From: RUG334 sp045599645
GTDB taxonomy: Bacteria > Muiribacteriota > Ozemobacteria > Ozemobacterales > Ozemobacteraceae
Length of the DNA: 64,000 nt
Assembly: GCA_045599645.1 (NCBI GenBank)
Contig: JAZRWI010000053.1
Span: forward strand, 1 to 64,000
Direction of reading: 5' to 3'
The notes beneath the pieces were generated by a model, which searched no databases, was not told the DNA's origin, and was given only the letters and a program-made list of their open reading frames with translations. Shown here in pieces: positions 26,205 to 34,970 of this stretch. The position numbers and the translations under genes are program-made. The first letter of the stretch is position 1. Each line of letters opens with the position of its first letter.

Positions 26205-26232
26205 TTGACAGAAGTCTTTAATATATTGTAAA
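26205..26232 (+). promoter_or_regulatory. candidate promoter of fliP-fliQ-fliR-flhB
   Basis: A perfect TTGACA (26205-26210) is followed after 16 bp by TGTAAA (26227-26232), about 45 bp before the fliP ATG. TGTGCATAATGCA (26193-26205) immediately upstream resembles one heptad step of the spacer repeats and the dyad before flhA. Confidence 0.45.
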
Positions 26233-26277
26233 TTTTCTAGGTAAACAAATCCTAACAAAAGAACAATATAGAAAATT

Positions 26278-27135
26278 ATGCACGAATTAATATATAGAAA
26301 TAAGCAGTTTCTGTGCGTACGTTTTTTAGCGATAATGCTAATGTTTATCGCGTTTTTCAGCACTCCGGTCTTTGCACAGCAATCCCGCGGAACAGCACGC
26401 GTAAACGTTAATGACAATACCCGAATAGACCGCACACCAAACGATAGCACCCCATTCCCGATACCAGCTATTACTGTTCACGTAGACCCTTCCAGGGAAC
26501 GTGGTCAGCTGGGAACAGGGCTTCAGATTCTGCTACTGCTCACTGTATTAAGCCTTGCGCCATCAATATTAATAATGATGACCAGCTTTACGCGCATACT
26601 TATTGTTCTAAACTTTGTAAGGCGTGCACTGGGCACTAATACAGAACCAAGCAACCAGATTATAATCGGTCTTGCTTTATTCATAACGTTCTTCACTATG
26701 TCTCCAGTAATAGACCAGGTGTATAACAATGGCATAAAGCCATACATTGACCGCGAAATAGATTATGTAGAATGCTACAACCGTTCTATTGCACCGATCA
26801 GAACCTTCATGTTCAAGCATACAAGAGAAAGCGACATGTTCCTTTTCGCTGGTATGGAAGGTGCACCAAAGCCAAAAACAAGAGACGACCTGAGCACTGT
26901 TGCACTGGTTTCTGCTTTTGTTACAAGTGAATTAAAAACAGCCTTCCAGATGGGTGTAGTAATTTATCTGCCGTTCCTCGTCATAGATATGCTTGTATCA
27001 AGCATTCTCATGGCAATGGGTATGATGATGCTCCCACCAGCAATGATTTCACTTCCATTTAAGATACTATTGTTCGTATTAGTAGACGGCTGGAATCTTG
27101 TAATCAAATCCTTGGTAGTAAGCATAGGAGGCTGA
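26278..27135 (+). CDS. fliP: flagellar type III export gate protein FliP
   Basis: 285 aa. FliP forms the export channel core with FliQ and FliR. A cleavable signal peptide is expected (about residues 1-37, ending TPVFAQQ). Conserved segments are TSFTRILIVLNFVRRALGTN, then PSNQIIIGLALFITFFTM, and near the end KTAFQMGVVIYLPFLVIDML and SILMAMGMMMLPPAMISLPF. The ribosome-binding site is weak and the Met at residue 20 is an alternative start. fliQ begins 5 bp after the stop. Confidence 0.95.
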   Translation: MHELIYRNKQFLCVRFLAIMLMFIAFFSTPVFAQQSRGTARVNVNDNTRIDRTPNDSTPFPIPAITVHVDPSRERGQLGTGLQILLLLTVLSLAPSILIMMTSFTRILIVLNFVRRALGTNTEPSNQIIIGLALFITFFTMSPVIDQVYNNGIKPYIDREIDYVECYNRSIAPIRTFMFKHTRESDMFLFAGMEGAPKPKTRDDLSTVALVSAFVTSELKTAFQMGVVIYLPFLVIDMLVSSILMAMGMMMLPPAMISLPFKILLFVLVDGWNLVIKSLVVSIGG

Positions 27136-27140
27136 CAAGA

Positions 27141-27413
27141 ATGACTGTTTATTCCGTATTAACACTACTAAAAGCAACATTCTGGAAAAGCATCCTGCTG
27201 ACCACCCCTATTCTTGTTATTGGCATGGTCGTCGGTGTATTGATAAGCATCATACAAACAGCTACATCTATTCAGGAACAGAGCCTTTCTACTGTTCCAA
27301 AGCTCATAATTACAGTTCTGGCAATTATGGGTATGTCTCAGTGGATGCTTGGTGAAATGATAACCTTCACAACCGAGCTGTTAGGTAATCTTATTAATTA
27401 TTCTACAATCTGA
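27141..27413 (+). CDS. fliQ: flagellar export gate protein FliQ
   Basis: 90 aa with two membrane helices (about residues 15-40 and 53-78). The FliQ signature TPILVIGMVVGVLISIIQTA, then TSIQEQSLSTVPKLI, is intact. AGGAGG at the end of fliP lies about 10 nt before the ATG. It is one of the three core channel subunits. Confidence 0.95.
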   Translation: MTVYSVLTLLKATFWKSILLTTPILVIGMVVGVLISIIQTATSIQEQSLSTVPKLIITVLAIMGMSQWMLGEMITFTTELLGNLINYSTI

Positions 27414-27429
27414 AAAATAGGTTAAAATC

Positions 27430-28209
27430 ATGACAGAAGCCGCATTTTTGAATGGAGTCGGACTATTTCTTATTGCCCTTGTCCGATTTAGCGGTTTCTT
27501 TTTAAATACTCCTGTTTTTTCAGACAATCTTGCCCCCTACAGAGTAAAAGCTGGCCTCTGTGCCCTCTGTTCAATACTGATTCTTCCACATCTTATAGCA
27601 ACCCAGACCCTGCCAAATCTTAGTGTAGTCGGATACGGCATCATGGCCATAAAAGAACTGGCATTAGGCTTTACAATGGGCTTTATTGTAATGTTCCTAA
27701 GCTCTGCCCTGCGCATGGGCGGTAATATAATAGGAATGCAAATAGGCTTTTCCTATGCACAGGTTGCAGACCCTGGTTCCAATCAGAGCATAGGTATCGT
27801 TTCAGAAATTCTGCAATTATCAGGTTCTCTCCTATTCTTGTTTTTGAATGGTCATTTGATTATATTGCAGGCTTTTTTCCAGAGCTTTCAGATGGTGCCC
27901 CCTGCTGGTTTAGTGCTAACAGATAGTGTAGTAACAGAAATATTGCTATACAGTAAAATGGTTTTCATCTGCGGTCTGCAGATTGCAATGCCAATTATAG
28001 CCGTTGTTCTGATAGGTGACGTAGCCCTGGGTATTATTGCACGCACAGTCCCCAAGATGAATATTTTCCAGCTTGGCTTTGCAATTAAAATACTTGGTGG
28101 CTTCATTGTGATTTATGCATTCTTAGACCGTCTTGGCGATGTTATTCAGGGTCTTCTGAACATAAGCTTTGATGAAATCATGCTTATTCTAAAGCACTTA
28201 GGTGGGTAA
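27430..28209 (+). CDS. fliR: flagellar export gate protein FliR
   Basis: 259 aa, about six membrane helices. Conserved FliR segments include RFSGFFLNTPVFS, then GNIIGMQIGFSYAQVADPGS and IIARTVPKMNIFQLGFAIKI. It completes the FliPQR channel. flhB follows after 1 bp, so translation is probably coupled. Confidence 0.94.
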   Translation: MTEAAFLNGVGLFLIALVRFSGFFLNTPVFSDNLAPYRVKAGLCALCSILILPHLIATQTLPNLSVVGYGIMAIKELALGFTMGFIVMFLSSALRMGGNIIGMQIGFSYAQVADPGSNQSIGIVSEILQLSGSLLFLFLNGHLIILQAFFQSFQMVPPAGLVLTDSVVTEILLYSKMVFICGLQIAMPIIAVVLIGDVALGIIARTVPKMNIFQLGFAIKILGGFIVIYAFLDRLGDVIQGLLNISFDEIMLILKHLGG

Positions 28210-28210
28210 T

Positions 28211-29350
28211 ATGGAAGAAGAAATTTACCTGCCACAATATAGCCAGACCATTACTCTTTCAGGGCTTCCCTTTGACCTGCAGATGTTTGCCGGTGAAAAG
28301 ACAGAAGAAGCTACTGAAAAACGTAAGCGTGACGCCGTAAAAGAAGGTAACGTAGCCAAATCCCAGGACGCTGGTTCCGTAGCTATCCTGCTTGCCGGCT
28401 TTGTTATGATGCGTGTTTATGGGGAAAAAATGTTCAGCCAGTGTGCCGATTTTATGCGATACACCTTAGGCAACGCCATTAATAATCCCATGGGCTTTAA
28501 CGATGCATCTCTTCTTATAAATCAGTTTATTGTAACAGCAGCAATCGTAGTTTTGCCTTTTATGGTTGTAATAGCCCTGGCTGGTTTATTTATAAACGTA
28601 GTTCAGGTAGGTTTTCTTTTCAGATTTGATCCCCTCACCCCAAACTTCGATAGAATGAACCCTGTATCCAACATACAGAATATGTTCTCATGGAAACTGG
28701 TCGCAGAACTAGTAAAGTCTATTTTCAAGATTCTGATTGTAGCCTATATACCATATGCAACAATAAGAGACGGCATGAAGGAATTTGTAGGCTTTGTAAA
28801 AGCCGCTCCTGTTCCTTCATTTGGTGTCACATTAGATATCTGCTATAACATGGCAATTAAAATCATAATGATTTTTGTTGTGCTGGCTATTGCAGACTGG
28901 TATTTTCAGAAGTGGCGCCACAGTGAAGGTTTGAAGATGTCTAAAGAAGACATCAAAGAAGAATTCAAACAGCAAGAAGGGGATCCCCACATTAAACAGA
29001 AAATCCGTGAAAAGCAAAGAGAAGCCTCTTCACGAAAACGTCAGATGGAAGAAGTTCCTAAGGCAACAGTTGTTATTACAAACCCGACCCATATTGCCGT
29101 AGCAATCAAGTATATTCCGGGTGAAACACCGGAACCAAAGATTGTAGCTATGGGTGCAGGGCTCATTGCACAGAAAATCAAGGAAATTGCACGCGAAAAT
29201 AACGTTCCAATAGTAGAAAACAAGCCACTGGCCCGTGCAATGTTCAAGCAGGCAGAGGTCGGAGAATCTGTTCCACAGGAACTTTGGACAGCTGTAGCTG
29301 AAATTCTTGCCCAGATTTTTAGGGATAAGCAGCGCAGAGCAGCAGCATAA
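28211..29350 (+). CDS. flhB: flagellar export switch protein FlhB
   Basis: 379 aa. FlhB sets substrate specificity and is the target of FliK. The N-terminal EKTEEATEKRKRDAVKEGNV, then AKSQD, is typical. Four membrane helices follow, and the autocleavage motif NPTH is present in VVITNPTHIAVAIKY (about residue 296). The ATG at 28211 is preferred because AGGTGGG (28200-28206) is 4 nt upstream. A GTG 9 bp earlier would overlap the fliR stop. Confidence 0.94.
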   Translation: MEEEIYLPQYSQTITLSGLPFDLQMFAGEKTEEATEKRKRDAVKEGNVAKSQDAGSVAILLAGFVMMRVYGEKMFSQCADFMRYTLGNAINNPMGFNDASLLINQFIVTAAIVVLPFMVVIALAGLFINVVQVGFLFRFDPLTPNFDRMNPVSNIQNMFSWKLVAELVKSIFKILIVAYIPYATIRDGMKEFVGFVKAAPVPSFGVTLDICYNMAIKIIMIFVVLAIADWYFQKWRHSEGLKMSKEDIKEEFKQQEGDPHIKQKIREKQREASSRKRQMEEVPKATVVITNPTHIAVAIKYIPGETPEPKIVAMGAGLIAQKIKEIARENNVPIVENKPLARAMFKQAEVGESVPQELWTAVAEILAQIFRDKQRRAAA

Positions 29351-29446
29351 CCGGCTGAATCTATTTTCTATAAAGCATTTGGATACCATTTTGCGAGAAG
29401 TATTTGTGCTCATTTTCACAATGTTTAAAATAAAAATTTTAGGGTA

Positions 29447-29476
29447 TTGCAAAGAATAATTTACTTGTACTATACT
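29447..29476 (+). promoter_or_regulatory. candidate promoter of flhA
   Basis: TTGCAA (29447-29452) and TATACT (29471-29476) are separated by 18 bp. The predicted transcription start is at about 29483, the first base of the dyad described next. Confidence 0.45.
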
Positions 29477-29481
29477 AAATT

Positions 29482-29507
29482 CTGTGCATAAGTCGTCTTA
29501 TGCACAG
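29482..29507 (+). promoter_or_regulatory. perfect dyad at the predicted flhA transcript start
   Basis: CTGTGCATAAG (29482-29492), a TCGT loop, and CTTATGCACAG (29497-29507) form a perfect 11-bp stem. If the promoter call is right the hairpin begins at +1 and would protect the mRNA 5' end. As DNA it could be an operator overlapping the start site. The flhA ATG is 62 bp further on. Confidence 0.6.
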
Positions 29508-29569
29508 CAGAGTGCAATCCGCATCAATAAAAGGTTAGAGAAGCATATTAACAAGGAGACAGTCCAAAA

Positions 29570-31678
29570 ATGGCAGCACAAACAGCAGGTAGTCAAGTAT
29601 TAAAATCCGTGCCCCTTGCATTGTTAATTAAGAACAAAGATATTATTTTTGCATTTGGCGTTGTTTTAATCGTATTAACCCTTATCGTTCCGCTTCCATC
29701 CTTCATTCTGGATATATTTCTTACCATAAACATTGCTGTCTCTCTCGTTATTCTTCTTGTTTCGATATTCAACCAGGATGCACTTCAATTTTCAGCATTT
29801 CCAAGCTTATTGCTGGTCACTACCCTTTTCCGACTTGCCTTGAACGTCAGCACTACTCGTCTGATTCTCTCAGGCCAGGGCGGAACAATGACACTTATCA
29901 GATCCTTCGGTAATTTCGTTGTTGGCGGGAACTATGTAGTAGGCTTCGTAGTATTCTTAATTCTTGTTTTAATTCAGTTCCTAGTAATCACCAAGGGTGC
30001 TGAACGTGTAGCTGAAGTTTCTGCTAGATTCACTCTTGACGCTATGCCAATCAAAGGTATGGCAATCGATGCTGACCTTAACGCCGGCGCCATTGATCAG
30101 GAAGAAGCAACCAGAAGACGTCTCAATCTTTCCAGAGAAGCAGATTTTTACGGGGCTATGGATGGTGCCAGTAAATTCGTTAAGAACGACTCTATTGCCG
30201 GTATTATCATCACCTGTATCAACCTTTTGGGTGGCGTTCTCATTGGTGTAATATTCCGTGGTGAAGCAGCAATGGATGCCCTTTCAGCTTACGCTCTTTA
30301 TACAGTTGGTGACGGTCTCTGTTCTCAGATTCCAAGCTTACTTGTATCAACAGCCACTGGTATTGTTGTTACACGCTCTAGTTCAGATTCCAGCATGGGT
30401 GATGAAGTTACAGCACAGTTGTTCTCTAAATCCAAGATTCTTGGCATTACAGGTGGTGCCCTGACGTTCCTCGCTTTAATCCCTGGCCTTCCAAAAGCAA
30501 GCTTCATATTCCTTGCACTGATATTTGGTGGACTTGCCTATATCAACCATAAGGATGAAGAAGAAGCTGCTGTTAAGCAACAGGAAGCTCAGGAAGCCGA
30601 AAAGAAAAAAGCTGAACAAGACAGCAAGCAGCCTGAAGATGTTACTTCACTTCTCGCAGTTGATCAGCTGGAACTCGAAATTGGCTTCAACCTTATTCCT
30701 CTTTGTGATGCTAGTCAGGGCGGTGACCTTCTTAACAGAATCGCTCTCATCAGACGCCAGATTGCTATGGACCTTGGTCTTGTTGTTCCTGCAATCCGCA
30801 TCAGGGATAACATTCAGTTGCCGCCATCTGTATATGTATTCAAAATAAAAGGTAGTGAATACGCAAGCTATGAAATCATGCCAGACCATTATCTGGCCAT
30901 GATGACTGATAATGTAGCAACAAGAATCAAAGGCATAGAAGTTCTTGAACCGGCCTTCGGTATGCAGGCAGTCTGGATACCAGCCAATATGCGTGAACAA
31001 GCTGAAAATGCCAACTATACAGTAGTTGACCCGTCTTCAGTTATTGCTACCCACTTAACAGAAGTTATTCGTAAAAACGCTGACGAAATCCTCGGTCGTC
31101 AGGAAGTTCAGAAGCTTCTTGAGGCCGTTAAGCAGACTAATCCTATTCTACACGACGAAGTTATACCAGGTATCATCAATCCGGCCACTCTGCTTAAGAT
31201 TCTTCAGAATCTTCTCAGAGAAGGTGTTACAATCAAATTTATGGCAAACATTCTTGAAGCGCTTGCTGACTGCAAAGGCATCAATGATCTGGACACTCTT
31301 ACAGATGTTGCTAGACATGGCCTTTCCAGACACATTGTAAAGCCTCTTATCGGTGTTGATGGTGTATTACGTGTAATCAACTTCGATCCTCAGCTTGAAA
31401 ACAGCCTTGCTCAAGCTCTTCAGAAGATTGATGGTCAGGTTCAACTGGCTATTAATCCGAATGATGCTTCCACACTTCTTGATAGAATCAGAACCAAAAT
31501 AGAAGAAGTAGTTAATGAGGGCATTACACCTATCATTATCTGCAACTCCGTATTAAGAATAAGCATCAAGCGTTTAACTGAAAGACTTGCTCCAAAGCTT
31601 AATGTATTATCCTACGGTGAAATTCCAAACGATGTAAAAATCGAATCCGTTGGCATAATATCTTTGCAAAACAGGTAA
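29570..31678 (+). CDS. flhA: flagellar export apparatus protein FlhA
   Basis: 702 aa, full length. FlhA is the nonameric export gate and energy transducer. Eight membrane helices lie in residues about 25-320, with the conserved FHIPEP-type cytoplasmic loop (RVAEVSARFTLDAMPIKGMA, then IDADLNAGAIDQEEA at about 150-180). The C-terminal cytoplasmic domain starts after a charged Gln/Glu/Lys linker (about 330-360). AAGGAG sits about 9 nt before the ATG. The next gene begins 8 bp after the stop. Confidence 0.96.
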   Translation: MAAQTAGSQVLKSVPLALLIKNKDIIFAFGVVLIVLTLIVPLPSFILDIFLTINIAVSLVILLVSIFNQDALQFSAFPSLLLVTTLFRLALNVSTTRLILSGQGGTMTLIRSFGNFVVGGNYVVGFVVFLILVLIQFLVITKGAERVAEVSARFTLDAMPIKGMAIDADLNAGAIDQEEATRRRLNLSREADFYGAMDGASKFVKNDSIAGIIITCINLLGGVLIGVIFRGEAAMDALSAYALYTVGDGLCSQIPSLLVSTATGIVVTRSSSDSSMGDEVTAQLFSKSKILGITGGALTFLALIPGLPKASFIFLALIFGGLAYINHKDEEEAAVKQQEAQEAEKKKAEQDSKQPEDVTSLLAVDQLELEIGFNLIPLCDASQGGDLLNRIALIRRQIAMDLGLVVPAIRIRDNIQLPPSVYVFKIKGSEYASYEIMPDHYLAMMTDNVATRIKGIEVLEPAFGMQAVWIPANMREQAENANYTVVDPSSVIATHLTEVIRKNADEILGRQEVQKLLEAVKQTNPILHDEVIPGIINPATLLKILQNLLREGVTIKFMANILEALADCKGINDLDTLTDVARHGLSRHIVKPLIGVDGVLRVINFDPQLENSLAQALQKIDGQVQLAINPNDASTLLDRIRTKIEEVVNEGITPIIICNSVLRISIKRLTERLAPKLNVLSYGEIPNDVKIESVGIISLQNR

Positions 31679-31686
31679 AATAACAA

Positions 31687-32493
31687 ATGCGTGACCAAGC
31701 AACAGCTTTAAGAGAACTAAGGGCAGAATACGACCGCCTGGTTGCCAGACCCAGGTCTGAAACTCCAGAGTCGTTTCTCGCCACAATCAAGAGACCGTCA
31801 CCATTAGCTGCGGTCATCCTGATTTATCCGGATGACCTGCAGATAGCCTACCCTGACATTTCAATCTGGCTTCCACATCTCAGCATAAATTCAGATAATT
31901 TATACCTGTGGGATCAGGCCGGTTTAATAAAAAATAAGCAACTGACAGCCTTAGATACTGCTCAGCTCCCCTTCCCTGTTCTACCTAAGCAGATTGAACT
32001 GCTTAATATTCAGAACAGAACAGACAGCGCGAGATATGAATTTCTGCGCAACATAGCCAGCACCTTCAATAACCACCATGAAGTCTGGATAACAATAAAA
32101 GCCAGTGAACTGCCTTATTACAAATATATGATAAATGCAGCCAATGCACTGTGCATAATGTTGCCTGACAATCAGGAAGCAATAATCAAAGGCTACGAAA
32201 TAGTAAAAAGCATCAATAGTTTTTCTACAAGCGCAGAAATAAAGCTTTTGGAATTTTCTCCCAAACCCTTTGCTGTAGAACCTAACGCTACTATCCGAAT
32301 AAAAAATGTTGCAAAACAATTTTTGGGTATTGACCTTATACCCCTCGGAGTGGTACTCTCTAACGGTAGATATTTTCCCCCAATAAACGAAGGTGGTCTA
32401 AGAGATTTAAAGAATCCAACAGATTTAACCTGTGGTGATTTTATGTACTCTTTTAGCGAAAACATCGTTTATAGCACATTAGGAATGAACTAA
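31687..32493 (+). CDS. FlhG-like protein with DQAxxLR motif but no P-loop
   Basis: 268 aa between flhA and flhG. The N terminus MRDQATALRELR contains DQATALR (residues 3-9). DQAxxLR is the conserved helix by which FlhG (YlxH) stimulates the FlhF GTPase. The rest resembles the later part of a MinD/FlhG fold (YEFLRNIASTFNNHHEVWIT, then ANALCIMLPDNQEAIIKGYE, and KQFLGIDLIPLGVVLSNGRY). It lines up with the neighbouring FlhG in the region after its IDTGAG motif. No Walker A (GKGG.GKT) is present, so ATP binding is unlikely. The adjacent flhG has the P-loop but no DQAxxLR motif. The homology is judged by eye. It starts 8 bp after flhA and ends 1 bp before flhG. Confidence 0.7.
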   Translation: MRDQATALRELRAEYDRLVARPRSETPESFLATIKRPSPLAAVILIYPDDLQIAYPDISIWLPHLSINSDNLYLWDQAGLIKNKQLTALDTAQLPFPVLPKQIELLNIQNRTDSARYEFLRNIASTFNNHHEVWITIKASELPYYKYMINAANALCIMLPDNQEAIIKGYEIVKSINSFSTSAEIKLLEFSPKPFAVEPNATIRIKNVAKQFLGIDLIPLGVVLSNGRYFPPINEGGLRDLKNPTDLTCGDFMYSFSENIVYSTLGMN

Positions 32494-32494
32494 A

Positions 32495-33436
32495 ATGACA
32501 GAACCGATTATTAAATCTATTGAAGCCATAATCGCTGAAACCAAGCAGGAAATTCAGCCTTATGTATTCAAGAGATTAGAAGCCAGAACACCGCGCAAAG
32601 CCGGTGAAAAGATAGCCCACACTATCACTGTAACATCTGGCAAAGGTGGGGTCGGCAAAACCAGTTTAGTAGCCAATATGGCCATATGCTTAGCTCAGGC
32701 TGGGCAGCGTGTAATCATTCTTGATGCTGATTTAGGCCTTGCAAACATCGATGTTGTTTTTGGAATCAGACCCAAATACAATCTGATGGATGTAGTAAAC
32801 GGGGATATGAACATTGATGAAATCATGGTTACAGGCCCATATGGCATTCAAATTATAGCCGGGGGTTCCGGTGTAATGGAACTTGCCGATCTCGAATCCG
32901 ACAAAGCCAACCGCCTTTTTGACCAACTCAGATTTCTTGAAGACAAGACAGATTTTCTATTGATAGATACCGGTGCTGGAATCAGCAAGAGTGTTGTTTC
33001 CTTCTGTCAGGCAGCTGATCAGGTTGTTGTAATAACAACCACCGAACCAACAGCCCTAGTAGATGCATTCGGAACTATCAAGGTTTTATACAATAAGCGC
33101 CCAGATGCTTATGTTTCGGCCTTAGTAAACAAGGTAGACAGCCCGGAAGAAGGCGAAGAAATATATCAACGCCTTTCTAAGGTAGCTAAGGAATATCTGA
33201 ATAATTTTGAGGTGCATTACCTGGGTAGCCTTAAGCAAGACAGGAATATGCACATAGCAGTGCGACAGCAAACTCCGCTTTTGCTATTCTCGCCGATGTC
33301 GCCGGTTGCGGTAGATCTTCGAAAGATAGTATCGAACTCGTTCTACGAGTTGCCCGAACAGTTATTAGCGTCATCGGAACAGGAAAGCTTTTTCCAAAGG
33401 TTAGCAAAAATATTCAAAGGAGGTGCAGAAAACTAA
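32495..33436 (+). CDS. flhG: MinD-like ATPase FlhG (YlxH)
   Basis: 313 aa. FlhG regulates flagellar number and placement with FlhF. A deviant Walker A TSGKGGVGKTS lies at about residues 47-57. Switch segments ILDADLGLANIDVVFG and LLIDTGAGIS follow, and TTEPTALVDAFGTIKVLYNK is typical of FlhG. The N-terminal 35 residues (MTEPIIKSIEAIIAE...) do not contain the DQAxxLR activator motif, which is on the preceding protein. It is followed without a gap by flhF, the reverse of the common flhF-flhG order. Confidence 0.92.
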   Translation: MTEPIIKSIEAIIAETKQEIQPYVFKRLEARTPRKAGEKIAHTITVTSGKGGVGKTSLVANMAICLAQAGQRVIILDADLGLANIDVVFGIRPKYNLMDVVNGDMNIDEIMVTGPYGIQIIAGGSGVMELADLESDKANRLFDQLRFLEDKTDFLLIDTGAGISKSVVSFCQAADQVVVITTTEPTALVDAFGTIKVLYNKRPDAYVSALVNKVDSPEEGEEIYQRLSKVAKEYLNNFEVHYLGSLKQDRNMHIAVRQQTPLLLFSPMSPVAVDLRKIVSNSFYELPEQLLASSEQESFFQRLAKIFKGGAEN

Positions 33437-34876
33437 ATGGAACAATTTCTTGAAACCGTTATAGCTGACACCCTCTTTGAAGCACAGCAGCTCGCACGCC
33501 AGAAATATGGCGATGACGTAGAATACGTAAGTGATGAGCTGATAGATGAATCAAAGCTATTTGGTTTTTCCCACAAAGACAGGGTTAAGCTTGTTTATAA
33601 AAGGAAATCCTCAAGCCAGCCAAATCATTCTGCAACAATAGGTTATAGACTTCCAAATATCCAGCAGCCAGGTATGGATAACTCTCTAAGAGAAACAGCA
33701 ATATCCTACGAACCTCGTAAGCCATTATCTGTTCCGCCAAAAGTAGCTTCTAACATTTATAAAAAGACTCAGCAACTAGACCGAGATGTTGACGGCATCC
33801 GCTCATTACAGGAAGGCGACGATGAACCACATCCCCAGAAAGCCAAGGCAGATGATTATTCCAATAAAGCCCAGGAAATGCAGTCTTTAATCGATGTAAT
33901 AAAGAAAAAAAGATCATCTGAAAATGCAATGACCAGGGAATTAAAATTCAACGAAAAGAATAGTCAGAAACTGGATAGCATTTTCGATCAGATGGGAACA
34001 ATCTGCGAATTTATAAAGACTCTTTCTGCTAATTCCTCTAATTTTCTGTATGGCAACAAGAACCTTCCACAGGGGCTCGCCGATATAGAAAAAGAGCTTT
34101 TAGAAATAGAAACTCCACAGGAAGTAATTGATTCGCTTTTCAGAGACCTTAGAATGTCTTGCAGCGAAGAAACTCTTGAAAACTCAAATGCAACTCTGCA
34201 AGCACTGCACAAAATCATTAAATCAAAGCTGAATATTTCATCTGATTTTGAAATCAAAAAAGGTTCCAACCCTCAGGTAATTGTTCTGATGGGCCCCACT
34301 GGTGTTGGGAAAACCACTACTCTGGCCAAACTGGCAGCAAAATTTTGCCTTAATGCCCAGAAGCCTATTAAATCAAGCATTATAAATATAGATTTTTACA
34401 AGCTTGGCGCCAGCGCCCAACTGAAAACCTATGCAGACATTTTTGGCATTGATGTTGAAGACGTTACTTCAATAGCAAGCCTTGATTTTCTCCTTAACAG
34501 CCACAAGGACGACGATTTAATTATCGTAGACACAGCTGGAAGAAGCCAGTATGCCCTTGAAGAACTGAAGGAGCTAAAATCCTACGTAGATAGAATTCCA
34601 AATGCTACAAAGTATCTGACAATTTCTTCCACATCAAAATATAGTGACCTGAAGGCAATTGTTAACAGCTTTGGCAACGTTGGGTTCGACCATATTATTT
34701 TAACCAAAACAGACGAAACAAGCACTCTTGGCCCGGCAGTAGGAATGCTGCTCCAGACTAAGAAATCTGTTGCATACATAACTCATGGTCAACAGGTTCC
34801 GGAAGATTATAGCATTGCAGATTTTAAATTTTTCGAAGAAAAAATATTTCAGCATCGACCATATGAACAAATTTAA
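33437..34876 (+). CDS. flhF: SRP-type GTPase FlhF
   Basis: 479 aa. FlhF targets early flagellar proteins to the pole or assembly site. A basic, disordered N-terminal B domain spans about residues 1-200, with the NG domain after it. G1 GPTGVGKTT is at 286-294, DTAGRS at 365-370 and TKTDE at 423-427. AAAGGAGG lies at the end of flhG, about 10 nt before the ATG. Its GTPase is normally stimulated by the DQAxxLR helix of FlhG. Confidence 0.95.
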   Translation: MEQFLETVIADTLFEAQQLARQKYGDDVEYVSDELIDESKLFGFSHKDRVKLVYKRKSSSQPNHSATIGYRLPNIQQPGMDNSLRETAISYEPRKPLSVPPKVASNIYKKTQQLDRDVDGIRSLQEGDDEPHPQKAKADDYSNKAQEMQSLIDVIKKKRSSENAMTRELKFNEKNSQKLDSIFDQMGTICEFIKTLSANSSNFLYGNKNLPQGLADIEKELLEIETPQEVIDSLFRDLRMSCSEETLENSNATLQALHKIIKSKLNISSDFEIKKGSNPQVIVLMGPTGVGKTTTLAKLAAKFCLNAQKPIKSSIINIDFYKLGASAQLKTYADIFGIDVEDVTSIASLDFLLNSHKDDDLIIVDTAGRSQYALEELKELKSYVDRIPNATKYLTISSTSKYSDLKAIVNSFGNVGFDHIILTKTDETSTLGPAVGMLLQTKKSVAYITHGQQVPEDYSIADFKFFEEKIFQHRPYEQI

Positions 34877-34894
34877 TCTAAGCAAACAAATATT

Positions 34895-34950
34895 TTCCAT
34901 TTTGCCTTGTTTTGGGGTATAATTTATTACTTGAAATTGTTTATAAACAA
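34895..34950 (+). promoter_or_regulatory. cheA promoter region with perfect palindrome
   Basis: A consensus TATAAT (34918-34923) is preceded 17 bp upstream by a poor TTCCAT (34895-34900). TTGTTTATAAACAA (34937-34950) is a perfect 14-bp palindrome just downstream of the predicted start and could be an operator. A small hairpin TTGCC-GA-GGCAA (34956-34967) then includes the GAGG ribosome-binding site of cheA. Confidence 0.4.
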
Positions 34951-34970
34951 ATGTATTGCCGAGGCAACTG

